From: Gammaproteobacteria bacterium RIFOXYD12_FULL_61_37
GTDB lineage: Bacteria; Pseudomonadota; Gammaproteobacteria; Chromatiales; Chromatiaceae
NCBI GenBank assembly: GCA_001801995.1
Contig: MGZB01000025.1
Location: forward strand, 89,750 to 153,749
Direction of reading: 5' to 3'
Length of the DNA stretch: 64,000 bases
This document shows positions 54,104 through 62,801 of the stretch, in pieces. The translations under genes were made by a program, and so were the position numbers. Position 1 is the stretch's first letter. Every line of letters starts with the position of its first letter. The notes under the pieces were generated by a model, which made no database searches, was not told the DNA's origin, and saw nothing but the letters and a program-made list of their open reading frames with translations.

Positions 54104-55723
54104 TTAGGGCTCGTACCGCAGCACATAGAGGCCGATTTGCAGGTGCTCGCCGGGGTGCAGCAGACCGGAACCGGCGCCGAAGCCCAGGGTGCCGCGCAGG
54201 TGGTATTCCCGGTCGAGGAGGTAGGCGGGATAGCTGGAGCTTAAAAGCTCGATCCGCAGCCCCTCGCCGGTCTGGATCACCTTCACGAACCGGCGCGACA
54301 CCAGATTGTTCAACATCCCTTCGCATCCCAGCAGGCTGCCTAGCTGGTTGAGCAGGTTCAGGGCGATACCGGCCTCATCCCCGTTGGGCTGGCCGCCGAG
54401 CACCACACCAGTCTCCTGGACGGCCTTGGGCAGGAGATAGGGGACAGGCGCGGGCAACAGCAGCAGGGCCAGATAGCCGGAGACGGTGGACGGCATGAGT
54501 TCGAGCGGGGCGCAACCCTTGCCGCAATCGATCCCCTGGGCCGGGAGGGGCATCGGCCGATATTCCGCCTCGCCCGGTCTTCTCAGATAGATGCCTTTGT
54601 CGCCGGCCTTGCCCGTCAGCACGGCCCCGCCGGAGGCCATCTCCGAAGGCGTCCCGTCGGGATTGAGAGCCAGCCGCCAGCCGGTAACGCCGGAGGAGGC
54701 GATCCCATCGAGCGTGGGCAGGGCCAGGGCCGTCAGCCTCAGGCAGGGGCCGCCGGTACTTCGGCCCAGGACGATGGTGTGGCCCGCCGCCGCCGAAGGC
54801 GCGGGTGAGGGGGGCGTAGCGGCCGCCTTTCGCCGGATGAGGATGCCAAAGCCCTGAGTCTCCTCGCAGTCCCTCGGGCGCAGGGTGCAGATGAATTCTC
54901 CCATCTGCCGGTCACCCTCCACCCGCGTCTCCAGCGCCGCCCCGTCGCTGAATTCGAGGGCCGGACGGCCGCTCGCCAGGTCGATGGCGACATACCCCTG
55001 ATAACCACCGAGGCTGCGAGGGAAAAGGATCGTCCCCTGGAACAGGTCATGGCCCAACAGGAGATAATGCTGATCCCGGTAGACGCCGGCCGGACGGCTC
55101 ACCAGGTGCTTTGAATCGCCGCCCATCTCGTAGGACTGCCAGGGGGGAAGCTCCTCCTCGCTCTCGCCCAGCAGAAAGCGCGCCTCGCCGACCTGCCGGT
55201 CCTCGGCGTCGGGCAGGAAGACCCCCATGCCGAACTGGCAGATCACCTCATCGGCGGGCAGGCGATCCTCCGGCACCACCAGGTAACGCGCCCTCCGGCC
55301 GTCGAGCAGGTGATTCTGAAAATCCTCCCCGTGCATGCGGGCGAGCTCGTCGGCCATGATCAAAAGGCGGTCGTCGTAACGCGCGGCCCGCCAGGCGGAC
55401 TGGGGTATGCGCAGCAGGACATCCGTATAGACGCGAGGGTCCGCCACCAGCCGCCGGCTCTCCGCATCCCGCCGCGAGCCCATGTGGCGATGGGCATCCA
55501 GTGCCGTCCGCAATCGCCGGTCGTTGCGCCCGCTGGCCACATCCTGGATCGTGGCGCCGCCGGCGTACTCGTGCTCCCACAAGGGATTGGGATCGAGCGG
55601 ATCGGCCACCCCGCGCAGATGCAGCGTGTAAAGAAAGGGGTTGCCGCCGGCAGGCAGCCAAGGCGACGCGCCCCCCGGCGAGGAAATGAGCAGCTTCGCT
55701 AAACGCCCCAACATGGCTGGCAA
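54104..55723 (-). CDS. Unknown 539-residue protein of the FHA/PP2C region
   Basis: I do not recognise a family. There is no signal peptide or membrane helix. The first 200 residues (PNPLWEHEYAGGATIQDVASGRNDRRLRT, RYLVVPEDRLPADEVICQFGMGVFLPD) look folded; about 330-440 is beta-rich; the last 90 residues (SRRFVKVIQTGEGLRIELLSSSYPAYLLD, GFGAGSGLLHPGEHLQIGLYVLRYEP) suggest a divergent FHA-like or similar beta-sandwich. It lies between the PAS sensor and the FHA gene, all leftward, so it may belong to the same signalling unit. Confidence 0.75.
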   Translation of the reverse strand: MPAMLGRLAKLLISSPGGASPWLPAGGNPFLYTLHLRGVADPLDPNPLWEHEYAGGATIQDVASGRNDRRLRTALDAHRHMGSRRDAESRRLVADPRVYTDVLLRIPQSAWRAARYDDRLLIMADELARMHGEDFQNHLLDGRRARYLVVPEDRLPADEVICQFGMGVFLPDAEDRQVGEARFLLGESEEELPPWQSYEMGGDSKHLVSRPAGVYRDQHYLLLGHDLFQGTILFPRSLGGYQGYVAIDLASGRPALEFSDGAALETRVEGDRQMGEFICTLRPRDCEETQGFGILIRRKAAATPPSPAPSAAAGHTIVLGRSTGGPCLRLTALALPTLDGIASSGVTGWRLALNPDGTPSEMASGGAVLTGKAGDKGIYLRRPGEAEYRPMPLPAQGIDCGKGCAPLELMPSTVSGYLALLLLPAPVPYLLPKAVQETGVVLGGQPNGDEAGIALNLLNQLGSLLGCEGMLNNLVSRRFVKVIQTGEGLRIELLSSSYPAYLLDREYHLRGTLGFGAGSGLLHPGEHLQIGLYVLRYEP

Positions 55724-55810
55724 CCGTCCTGTTTCAGAATGAGTTTTCGATGCTACTTAAAAAGCCTGGGCAGTCAACCGCCCGAGCGCTGGGAGGTTCG
55801 CTTTGCCCTG

Positions 55811-57322
55811 TTACAAATCCGGTTCCACCGGCAGGGAAAGGACAAACGCTGCCAGGGGCGTATTCTGATCCGCCAGGTAGAAGAGTCGGCCCGGTTCCAG
55901 GGGATAGCGGCGGCCGGGCCGGAGGCGTTCGTTCCGGCCCCACCAGGTGCCGTTGGAGGATTTCATGTCCTCGATCCAGAATCCGCGCTGGACAGGGTCC
56001 CAGCCCAGCCGGGCATGCTTGCCGCTGACCGCGTCGCAGGCCATGACGACATCGGCATCGGCGTTGTGGCCCAGGAGCAATTCGCCGGTCAAGGCGATCA
56101 ATCCCAGGACCTGCCGCGCCCTGAGATCCTTGATGAAGCCTGCGGTCTCGCCCGGCGGAAGCCCCTTCCGCACCATAATCTCCCGGACTTGGCCGAAATC
56201 TTCCTCACTGAGACCCAGATCAACGCCATCGACCAGCAGGGTGCGGTAGCGCTTGTAGAGAGCGCCCAGCCCGCGTTTCAGGGGTCCCAGCCGGTCCGGG
56301 ACATCCCCCCGGCCCTCCAGGCGGTCCAGCCTGGCCCGCAATAGGGCGTTATCGGGAAAGCGATTGCCGAGCCGAGCCAGCAGTTCGTGAAAGGCCGCCT
56401 GCCGGGGCGGGGCCGCCGCCTCGCGTTGCATCTGATCCAGCCACTCCTCGCGGGGTTCGCGTTCAACCGCCGCCTCCCGTCTGCCTGCCCGCCAGAATTG
56501 TTCCGGTGCGGCAAGCACCCGCACCTGGACCTCGCCCTGGGGCGAATGATCCCCGGCCCAGCAACGCGCCGCCAGACGCCGTGCCCCTTCGTCGTCGATC
56601 CCGGCCTTCCAGCGATAGCGCCAGATGCCTTCGCCGTTGAGATAGTCCCCGGCCGGCGTTTCCACCTCGGCGGACAGGGGGTTGCCATCCAGGGTGAGAT
56701 TCAGCCAGCGGTCATGGGTAGGAAGCCCAGCGCCCGCGACGATCAACTCCACCGAGGCGGTCTCTTCCGCCCGGACCGTTTCCGGCGTCACCCGCAGGGT
56801 CAGGCTGTCGATCCGGGGCTGGAGAGCGGACCGGATTTCTTCGATCCCCCGCAGCACCTCGGCAACCGCCGGCCTGGCCTCCGGCGCGGGGGAGGTGAGG
56901 CGTTCAAGCAATGCAGTCAGACGGCCCGCGTTGTAGTCCAGATCGGGCAGGCCGCGTCTGCCGCCCAAGACCAGAGTCGCGTTGGGGTCGCCGCCGAAGA
57001 GCATCAGGACCGCTCGCCGGAAATGTTTGCGCTCCTGGGGCGTCAGTCCGGCGTCTTCCGGCCCCATTGCATCCGGCGGGGTTGCCGGTTCCCCGCCACA
57101 TGCCTGCCCGTAGAGAAGCCGTCCAAGCCGGTAGATATCGGCGGCGGGGGCGCGCAAGCAAAGGTCATCGCCGGGATCGGTCTCTTGGCCGGTGGGCTGT
57201 CTCAGATCCGGGGCCAGGCCCAACGGGCCGGGAGAGCGCTGAATCGCCAGGGCGGCCTGTTCTGCCCAGTCCAACAGGGTGGCGCCGTCCGGCGCCTTCA
57301 CCAACTCACCCGATTTCAGCAT
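55811..57322 (-). CDS. FHA-domain protein with a remnant kinase lobe
   Basis: A 503-residue soluble protein. Residues 1-170 look like the C-terminal lobe of a Ser/Thr protein kinase only: PAADIYRLGRLLYGQACG (subdomain IX) and LTALLERLTSPAPEARPAVAEVLRGIEEIRS (subdomain XI); the N-lobe, the ATP loop and the catalytic HRD and DFG motifs are absent. A beta-sandwich-like middle follows (SLTLRVTPETVRAEETASVELIVAGAG), then a helical region, then a C-terminal FHA domain (LLLGHNADADVVM, SGKHARLGW, DMKSSNGTWWGRNERLRPG). FHA binds phosphothreonine. Divergent from the PP2C phosphatase. Confidence 0.8.
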   Translation of the reverse strand: MLKSGELVKAPDGATLLDWAEQAALAIQRSPGPLGLAPDLRQPTGQETDPGDDLCLRAPAADIYRLGRLLYGQACGGEPATPPDAMGPEDAGLTPQERKHFRRAVLMLFGGDPNATLVLGGRRGLPDLDYNAGRLTALLERLTSPAPEARPAVAEVLRGIEEIRSALQPRIDSLTLRVTPETVRAEETASVELIVAGAGLPTHDRWLNLTLDGNPLSAEVETPAGDYLNGEGIWRYRWKAGIDDEGARRLAARCWAGDHSPQGEVQVRVLAAPEQFWRAGRREAAVEREPREEWLDQMQREAAAPPRQAAFHELLARLGNRFPDNALLRARLDRLEGRGDVPDRLGPLKRGLGALYKRYRTLLVDGVDLGLSEEDFGQVREIMVRKGLPPGETAGFIKDLRARQVLGLIALTGELLLGHNADADVVMACDAVSGKHARLGWDPVQRGFWIEDMKSSNGTWWGRNERLRPGRRYPLEPGRLFYLADQNTPLAAFVLSLPVEPDL

Positions 57323-57380
57323 GGATCACCCCGAAAAATATAGCCCGCCGTCCATTATCACCTTACCGTAAAAATCCGTG

Positions 57381-57425
57381 CTGTAGGTCGCCCTTTAGGG
57401 CGACAGTCGGCCTGAAGGCCGACCT
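57381..57425. repeat. Twin-hairpin intergenic repeat
   Basis: Two adjacent hairpins, GTCGCCCTTTAGGGCGAC and GTCGGCCTGAAGGCCGAC, flanked by GTAG/CTAC; this is a REP-like dispersed element seen in many gammaproteobacteria. Confidence 0.55.
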
Positions 57426-57434
57426 ACGTTAGCG

Positions 57435-57478
57435 TTTTCATCTTCCGGTGTGGCCCGCCTCGCCCCATGATCGTTAGC
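57435..57478. repeat. Second copy of a 44-base intergenic repeat
   Basis: Matches 35291-35334 at 40 of 44 positions, both in the same orientation (TTTTCATCTTCCGG... to ...CCCCATGATCGTTAGC). It occupies the space between the FHA and phosphatase genes. Confidence 0.6.
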
Positions 57479-57576
57479 GTAAAAATACGCGAAGACAAGC
57501 AAGGGCAAGGTGAATTTATGAAATATCCAGGCTAGTATCGATGCCCTGACAGGCTCAATAAACAGGGACCCCGACG

Positions 57577-58365
57577 ATGTTCAACCGCTTGTTCTCCCGG
57601 CTGATTCCTTCCACGCCTCTCTCTCCCCTCTGGTGCGAATTCACGGATCGCGGCGACCGTGAAAATAATGAGGACTACCTTGCCCATCTGCATCTGGCGG
57701 AGGGGATTCTGTTGGTGGTGGCCGATGGCCTGGGCGGACACCAGGCTGGCGAGCTGGCTTCAGAGATCTTTTGCCGCTCCCTGATCCGGCTCGCGGAACA
57801 GGCTGGGCCTGAACTCGCCCGAGACCCCGAGGCAGCCCTCGCCCATCTGGCGCAACAAGCTGCCAACGCCATGGGCGAGGAGGTCAAGGTAAGGATGCCG
57901 GGGGCGGATGCCCACACCACCTGCGCCGTCGCCTGGGTCGCCCTGCCGGATCGCCAGCTTACGACGCTCTATATCGGCGATACCCGCCTCTACCGCTTCG
58001 ATGGCCGCAAGATCCACTGGCGCTCCCGCGACCACTCGGTGGTGCAAATGCTGCTCGACATGGAAGAAATCCGTGAAGATGAAGTCGCCGGCCACCCTGA
58101 GCGATCGCTCCTGACCCGATCCATCGCCACGACGGGAGTACTCCAGCCCTCCGTAAGGCGGCACAGCCAATCTCTCGGCTTGGGCGAATCCCTGCTGCTG
58201 TGCAGTGACGGCTTCTGGGAGAGGCTTTCGCCGGAGGAGATATGCTCCCTGGCCCAACAAGGAGGAGAGAGGGAACAGCGCTTGAAAGCACTGGCCCAAC
58301 TGGCCCGGCAGCGTGCCGAGGGCAAGAGCGACAACATCACCGCCCAGTTGCTCTGGTTCGAGTGA
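57577..58365 (+). CDS. PP2C-type serine/threonine phosphatase
   Basis: Metal-dependent phosphatase of the Stp1/PrpC class, 262 residues. Motifs: TDRGDRENNEDYLAHL (first metal Asp), LLVVADGLGGHQAGELAS (DGxGG), TTCAVAWV, YIGDTRLYRFDGRKIHWRSRDHS, LLLCSDGFWERLSPEEI (SDG) and KSDNITAQLL (SDNIT). All metal ligands are present. It is divergent from the FHA gene, and probably acts in the same phosphothreonine signalling pathway; no intact kinase gene is visible nearby. Confidence 0.93.
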   Translation: MFNRLFSRLIPSTPLSPLWCEFTDRGDRENNEDYLAHLHLAEGILLVVADGLGGHQAGELASEIFCRSLIRLAEQAGPELARDPEAALAHLAQQAANAMGEEVKVRMPGADAHTTCAVAWVALPDRQLTTLYIGDTRLYRFDGRKIHWRSRDHSVVQMLLDMEEIREDEVAGHPERSLLTRSIATTGVLQPSVRRHSQSLGLGESLLLCSDGFWERLSPEEICSLAQQGGEREQRLKALAQLARQRAEGKSDNITAQLLWFE

Positions 58366-58391
58366 TCCGATAAACCTAGAAACCCCGCCGC

Positions 58392-59153
58392 TCACAATCC
58401 CTTCAGGAATCCCGTCCCTCCCATGCGGATCATCTGCGCCTGAATCCAGCGCGTTCGCCATTGGACATAGGTGGAGGGCTTGCCTGCCCGTAGTTTTCTG
58501 GGATTGGGGAGCACGGCTGACAGCAGGGCCGCGTCGCGAGGGGTCAGGTTTGCGGGCGGTTTTCCCAGCAGGCGCCGGGAGGCGGCGTCCGCGCCGTAGA
58601 TCCCCTCGCCGAACTGGGCGACATTCAGGTAGACCTCCAATATCCGCTGTTTGGGCCAGAACAGCTCCAGCAGGAGGGCGAAGTAGGACTCCAGCCCCTT
58701 GCGCAGGTAGCTCCGGCCCGACCAGAGAAAGAGATTCTTCGCCACCTGCTGGGTGATGGTGCTCGCCCCCCGCACCTGCTTTCCGCTGTGGTTATCCCGC
58801 CAGGCCTGTTTGATCGAATCGAAATCGAAGCCCCAATGGGCGGGGAATTTCTGATCCTCGGCCGCCATGACCGCCAGCGCCAGATGGGGCGATATCCCCT
58901 CCCAGCCGACCCAGTGGTAACTCAGGGCGATTTTGGGTTTGCCGCCGAGGGACTGCCCGAGCCGGTCCGCGATCATGAAGGCGCTGGTTGGGGGCGGCAG
59001 CCAGCGCAGGCAAAGGACGGGTAGCACCGACAGGGCGAACAGGATCAGCAGGGCACGGATCAGGTAGCCGGAGAACCGGGCGGGTTTCGCGGGTGCTTCC
59101 CTTGTGTCGTCCTCCTGCCAATCCGACTCCGGCGGAGAGAGGACCCTCAGCAT
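58392..59153 (-). CDS. mtgA: Monofunctional peptidoglycan transglycosylase MtgA
   Basis: Polymerises lipid II into glycan strands. The 253 residues have one membrane helix near the N-terminus (IRALLILFALSVLPVLCLRW) and the GT51 domain: AVMAAEDQKFPAHWGFD (catalytic Glu), GASTITQQVAKNLFLW, RKGLESYFALLLELFWPKQRILEVYLNVAQFGEGIYG and LLSAVLPNPRKL. It overlaps the stop of the GGDEF-EAL gene by 7 bases. Confidence 0.95.
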   Translation of the reverse strand: MLRVLSPPESDWQEDDTREAPAKPARFSGYLIRALLILFALSVLPVLCLRWLPPPTSAFMIADRLGQSLGGKPKIALSYHWVGWEGISPHLALAVMAAEDQKFPAHWGFDFDSIKQAWRDNHSGKQVRGASTITQQVAKNLFLWSGRSYLRKGLESYFALLLELFWPKQRILEVYLNVAQFGEGIYGADAASRRLLGKPPANLTPRDAALLSAVLPNPRKLRAGKPSTYVQWRTRWIQAQMIRMGGTGFLKGL

Positions 59154-60967
59154 CCGCGCTCCCGGTGGCCGGTCAATTGCCGTTCCGCCAGATCGGCGGA
59201 GACGGGGCGGCTGAACAGGTAGCCTTGGACCTCGTCACACTTCTTCCCCTCCAGCCACTGCAACTGCTCTTCCTTCTCGACGCCCTCGGCGACCACGCGG
59301 AGGTTGAGGCTATGGGCGAGGGCGATGATGGAACGGGCAATGGCCTCGTCATCCGGATCGGCCGCGATATCCTTCACAAAGGAGCGGTCGATCTTGAGCT
59401 TGTCCAGGGGGAAGCGTTTGAGGTGGCTCATGGAGGAGTAGCCGGTGCCGAAGTCGTCGAGGGAAAGCACGACACCCATCTCCTTGAGCTGCGCCATCAT
59501 CTCCATCGCGGAGTGGACATCTTCCATGACGATGTTCTCAGTCAGTTCCAACTCCAGGAGCTGGGGGTCCACGCCCGTTTCATCGAGGACGCGGGCGACG
59601 GTCTCCACCAGCCGTCCGCTGTGGAACTGCTGATTGGATACGTTGACCGACACCTGCACCGGGTCGAGGCCCCGCGCCTGCCAATCCTGTATCTGCCGGC
59701 AGACCTGTTCCAGCACCCAGTCGCTCAGAGGACCGATGAGCCCCGACTCCTCCGCCACCGGAAGGAACTCGCCGGGCAGCATGAGCCCACGCTCGGGATG
59801 GCGCCAGCGGACCAGCGCCTCCATCCCGACCAGCTTCCGGGCGGGGATGGCGAGCTTGGGCTGGTAGAACACCTCCAACTGGCCCAGGCTCAAGGCCCTG
59901 CGCAGTTCCGCCTCCAGCCCCAGCATCATGAGCGCGGTGGCGTTCATGGCCGAGGTGTAATAGATCAATTTGTCGCGGCCCTGTTTTTTCGCCTGGTACA
60001 TGGCCGTATCGGCGTTGCGCAGCAGGGTGATGGAATCGCTCCCGTCGTTCGGGTAGAGCGCCACCCCGATGCTGACGGAGATCGCCAGCTCCTGGCCGTC
60101 CACGCGGAAGGGACGGCGGAGGTTCTCCAGGATGCGCTGGCCCAGGCGGGCCACGTCGTTATTGCTCCTGACCCGCGTCAGGAGCAGGGTGAACTCGTCG
60201 CCCCCCAGACGCGCCAAAGTGGACGAAAACTCGCTCGTCGCCAGGCGCGTCACGCTGTCGGTCTCCCGGATCGAATGTCTCAGCCGCCCCGCCACCTGCT
60301 TGAGCAGCCTGTCGCCCACCACATGGCCGAGGGTGTCGTTGATCCGCTTGAACCGGTCCAGGTCCAGGAACATGACGCAAAAGGGGTCCTCGTAGCGGCG
60401 GGCACTCTCGATGGCCATGCGCAACCGGTCCTCGAACAGGGTTCGGTTCGGCAGGTGCGTCAGATTGTCGAAATAGGCGAGTTGTTCGATCTGTTCCTGG
60501 GCGCGCTTGCGTTCGCTGACATCGACCAGGGTTGCGATGTAGATACTGCCGCCCTCGACCGAGACCAGGCTGACCTTCAGCTCCACCGGGAAAAGGCGGC
60601 CATCCAGGCTGATCGCCTGGGCGCAGATGATGAATTGGGGTTCGTGCTCCGGATTGGGAAAGAGTGCCTCGCGATTCGGCGCGGGAGAAAAGAGCGCCTC
60701 GATCCCCTGTTCCGCGAACGCCTCCGGGGAATACCCGAACATGGTTCTCGCGGCGCGGTTGGCCGACTGAATCCGGCCGTTTTCGCCGTAGGTCAGTATG
60801 CCGTTGCTGATGGCCTCCAGGATCGACCGGGTCTTCGCCTCGCGGGCGGCCAGAAAACAGTTCGCCTCGTAGAGCTGAAGGCTTTTCTCCTCCAGCAGCC
60901 GCTCCGCCTCCTTGCGGGCCTTGCGTTCCCGCTCCGCCCTTCGCTGCAAGACCTCGATCTTATCCAT
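59147..60967 (-). CDS. PAS-GGDEF-EAL protein (c-di-GMP turnover)
   Basis: A 606-residue cytosolic protein: N-terminal coiled coil (1-45), PAS (about 46-155), GGDEF (160-340) and EAL (345-600). The cyclase motif GGDEF is residues 255-259; the phosphodiesterase motifs are complete (EALVRWRHP at 383, LELTENIVMED, LDDFGTGYSS, KIDRSFVKD, VAEGVE). An extra 12 residues (TRLATSEFSSTL region) separate the I-site RETD (234-237) from GGDEF; the DNA looks like a diverged 36-base tandem duplication of the active-site segment. This may weaken cyclase activity or its feedback inhibition. The EAL domain is likely active. Confidence 0.9.
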   Translation of the reverse strand: MDKIEVLQRRAERERKARKEAERLLEEKSLQLYEANCFLAAREAKTRSILEAISNGILTYGENGRIQSANRAARTMFGYSPEAFAEQGIEALFSPAPNREALFPNPEHEPQFIICAQAISLDGRLFPVELKVSLVSVEGGSIYIATLVDVSERKRAQEQIEQLAYFDNLTHLPNRTLFEDRLRMAIESARRYEDPFCVMFLDLDRFKRINDTLGHVVGDRLLKQVAGRLRHSIRETDSVTRLATSEFSSTLARLGGDEFTLLLTRVRSNNDVARLGQRILENLRRPFRVDGQELAISVSIGVALYPNDGSDSITLLRNADTAMYQAKKQGRDKLIYYTSAMNATALMMLGLEAELRRALSLGQLEVFYQPKLAIPARKLVGMEALVRWRHPERGLMLPGEFLPVAEESGLIGPLSDWVLEQVCRQIQDWQARGLDPVQVSVNVSNQQFHSGRLVETVARVLDETGVDPQLLELELTENIVMEDVHSAMEMMAQLKEMGVVLSLDDFGTGYSSMSHLKRFPLDKLKIDRSFVKDIAADPDDEAIARSIIALAHSLNLRVVAEGVEKEEQLQWLEGKKCDEVQGYLFSRPVSADLAERQLTGHRERGC

Positions 60968-60982
60968 GGCAACCCCCTTTTT

Positions 60983-61420
60983 TCACGCCATATCCCCCAA
61001 AAGATAGGGTTCCAGGGCCTTGCGAAGGCCGGGCGGGATGGCAACGGGCCTTTTTTCCACCACCCCAAAGGTCACATGCACCGTCTCTGCCGTCGCGCTC
61101 AATTGCCCGTCTCCGCCCAAAAAGAGGTAATGGAGCCGGAAGGAACTCTCGCCCAGATGCCCGACACCCAGTTCGATGCGGATTGGCTCACCGAGGCGCA
61201 TGGGCCGCCGGTAATCCGCCTCGGCGTGCGCCAGCGGCAGCAGATAGGCCCCCCCGCCGATGATGCCGGCCAACGGATGGCCCAGGGCGGACATGAAACG
61301 CTCATAGGCCTCGTGGGCGTAACGGAACAGATGGGCAAAAAACAGCATCCCGGCCACGTCGGCATCCTGAAAGGGGATGACGAGCTGATGGCGAAAGCGG
61401 GGACTGGCTGATGAAGTCAT
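60983..61420 (-). CDS. Hotdog-fold acyl-CoA thioesterase, DHNA-CoA type
   Basis: A 145-residue thioesterase of the 4-hydroxybenzoyl-CoA class. FQDADVAGMLFFAHLFRYAHEAYERFM contains the catalytic Asp and the HEAYE stretch typical of 1,4-dihydroxy-2-naphthoyl-CoA hydrolases of phototrophs. With menC 1.4 kb away this suggests a menaquinone (or phylloquinone-type) step, but a general YbgC-like role cannot be ruled out. It lies 15 bases upstream of the PAS-GGDEF-EAL gene. Confidence 0.8.
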   Translation of the reverse strand: MTSSASPRFRHQLVIPFQDADVAGMLFFAHLFRYAHEAYERFMSALGHPLAGIIGGGAYLLPLAHAEADYRRPMRLGEPIRIELGVGHLGESSFRLHYLFLGGDGQLSATAETVHVTFGVVEKRPVAIPPGLRKALEPYLLGDMA

Positions 61421-61526
61421 GGGGGGATTCTAATGAGAAACCCTGACCGCAACCATCATGACAAATCTGCCGGGAGCAGATTTGGACGCCGACACGGCGC
61501 CCGCAGGGGGGAAAACAGGGACGTTT

Positions 61527-61679
61527 GTAACTATTCAGCTCGATTCGGAAATTGCCCCCTCCCCCTTCCAGGGGGAGGGTGGGGGAGGGGGTAAGGGGTC
61601 GATTCAGGCGTGGGTGCTCGGTCTACGCCCTACCCTCCCCCCAACCCCCTCCCGGAGGGAGGGGGAGCTGAATAATTAC
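61527..61679. repeat. Intergenic inverted-repeat element, about 150 bp
   Basis: The 329-base gap 61421-61749 has no gene. It holds an element with inverted ends (GTAACTATTCAGCTC, 61527-61541; GAGCTGAATAATTAC, 61665-61679) and inner C/G-rich hairpins (CTCCCCCTTCCAGGGGGAG and CCCTCCCGGAGGG). A truncated relative occurs at 41289-41350. The form is that of a non-autonomous MITE-like element. Confidence 0.65.
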
Positions 61680-61749
61680 GGACGTTTTTCATCATATGGG
61701 CCATGCTAGGATTAAAAGCTTGGCCGATTGCTGAAAAAGGAAACGCTAA

Positions 61750-62799
61750 ATGCCCGAATTCGGTTTACATCAGTTGATGAAACAACTGGGACTCGATATC
61801 AAGGAAATGCTGGATACCCCGATTCGGGGAATCGCCGCCCTGGAAGATGCAGGACCGGATCAAATCGCCTTCGCCGAATCCAGGCGCTATCAGGAACAGG
61901 TCCAAACGAGCCGGGCGGCGCTGGTGCTGGTTCCGCCCGACTTTCCCGAGATGCCGGACAGGCCGCTGCTCCGGGTCGAGAATCCGAGACTGGCATTCCT
62001 CCGCATCGCGGAGCTTTTCGTGGAGCATCCCGGTTACAGCGGCGTTCATCCTGACGCCAGCGTACAGCCCGATGCCGTCCTTGGGGACGGCGTCTCGATC
62101 GGCGCTTGCGCCGTCATCTCCAAGGGCGTCCGTGTAGGGGCCAACAGCCGCATCGGTCCGGGGGTCTACCTGGGCGAGGGGGTGAACATCGGCGCGGATT
62201 GCCGCATCGACGCCAACGCCAGCCTCATGCCGGGCGTGACCCTCGGCGACCGGGTCCTCATCCGCTGCAACGCCAGCATCGGCGGCGAGGGCTTCGGCTT
62301 CGTCTGGCTCAAGGACCACCACCACCCCGTGCCCCAGCTTGGCCGGGTGGTCATCGAAGACGATGTAGAGATCGGCTGCAACACCTGCATCGACCGGGCG
62401 GCGCTGGGCGTCACCCGGATCGGGCGCGGCACCAAGATCGACAACCTGGTCCAGGTCGCCCACAACTGCGACATCGGCGAGCACGTCGTTATGGCTGCTC
62501 AAACAGGACTGGCCGGCAGCGTCAAACTGGGCACGGGGTCCGTGCTGGGGGGGCAGGTTGGCGTGGCGGATCATGTGAATATTGGCGCTGGAGCCCGGAT
62601 TGGCGCCCAGTCCGGCGTCATTCAAGACATCGGTCCGGGCGAGACGGTAGCGGGTTTCCCCGCTCGCGAGAAAAGCCGGTTCATGAAGGAACAGGCCACC
62701 CTGGGCCGCCTGCCGGATACCCTGAAGAAGATCAAAGAAATGCAACAACAGCTTGAAGCCCTGCGCGGACGGGTCGCGGAGTTGGAAAAAGGCGGCTGA
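61750..62799 (+). CDS. lpxD: UDP-3-O-acylglucosamine N-acyltransferase LpxD
   Basis: Adds the N-linked acyl chain in lipid A synthesis. The 349 residues have the uridine-binding N-terminal domain, a left-handed beta-helix of hexapeptide repeats (SVQPDAVLGDGVSIGACAVISKGV onwards; catalytic His in CNASIGGEGFGFV...KDHHHP), NTCIDRAALGVTRIGRGTKIDNLVQVAHNCDIGEHV and a C-terminal coiled coil. It stands alone, without bamA-skp-fabZ-lpxA, so it may be a second copy. Confidence 0.94.
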   Translation: MPEFGLHQLMKQLGLDIKEMLDTPIRGIAALEDAGPDQIAFAESRRYQEQVQTSRAALVLVPPDFPEMPDRPLLRVENPRLAFLRIAELFVEHPGYSGVHPDASVQPDAVLGDGVSIGACAVISKGVRVGANSRIGPGVYLGEGVNIGADCRIDANASLMPGVTLGDRVLIRCNASIGGEGFGFVWLKDHHHPVPQLGRVVIEDDVEIGCNTCIDRAALGVTRIGRGTKIDNLVQVAHNCDIGEHVVMAAQTGLAGSVKLGTGSVLGGQVGVADHVNIGAGARIGAQSGVIQDIGPGETVAGFPAREKSRFMKEQATLGRLPDTLKKIKEMQQQLEALRGRVAELEKGG

Positions 62800-62801
62800 A
62801 T

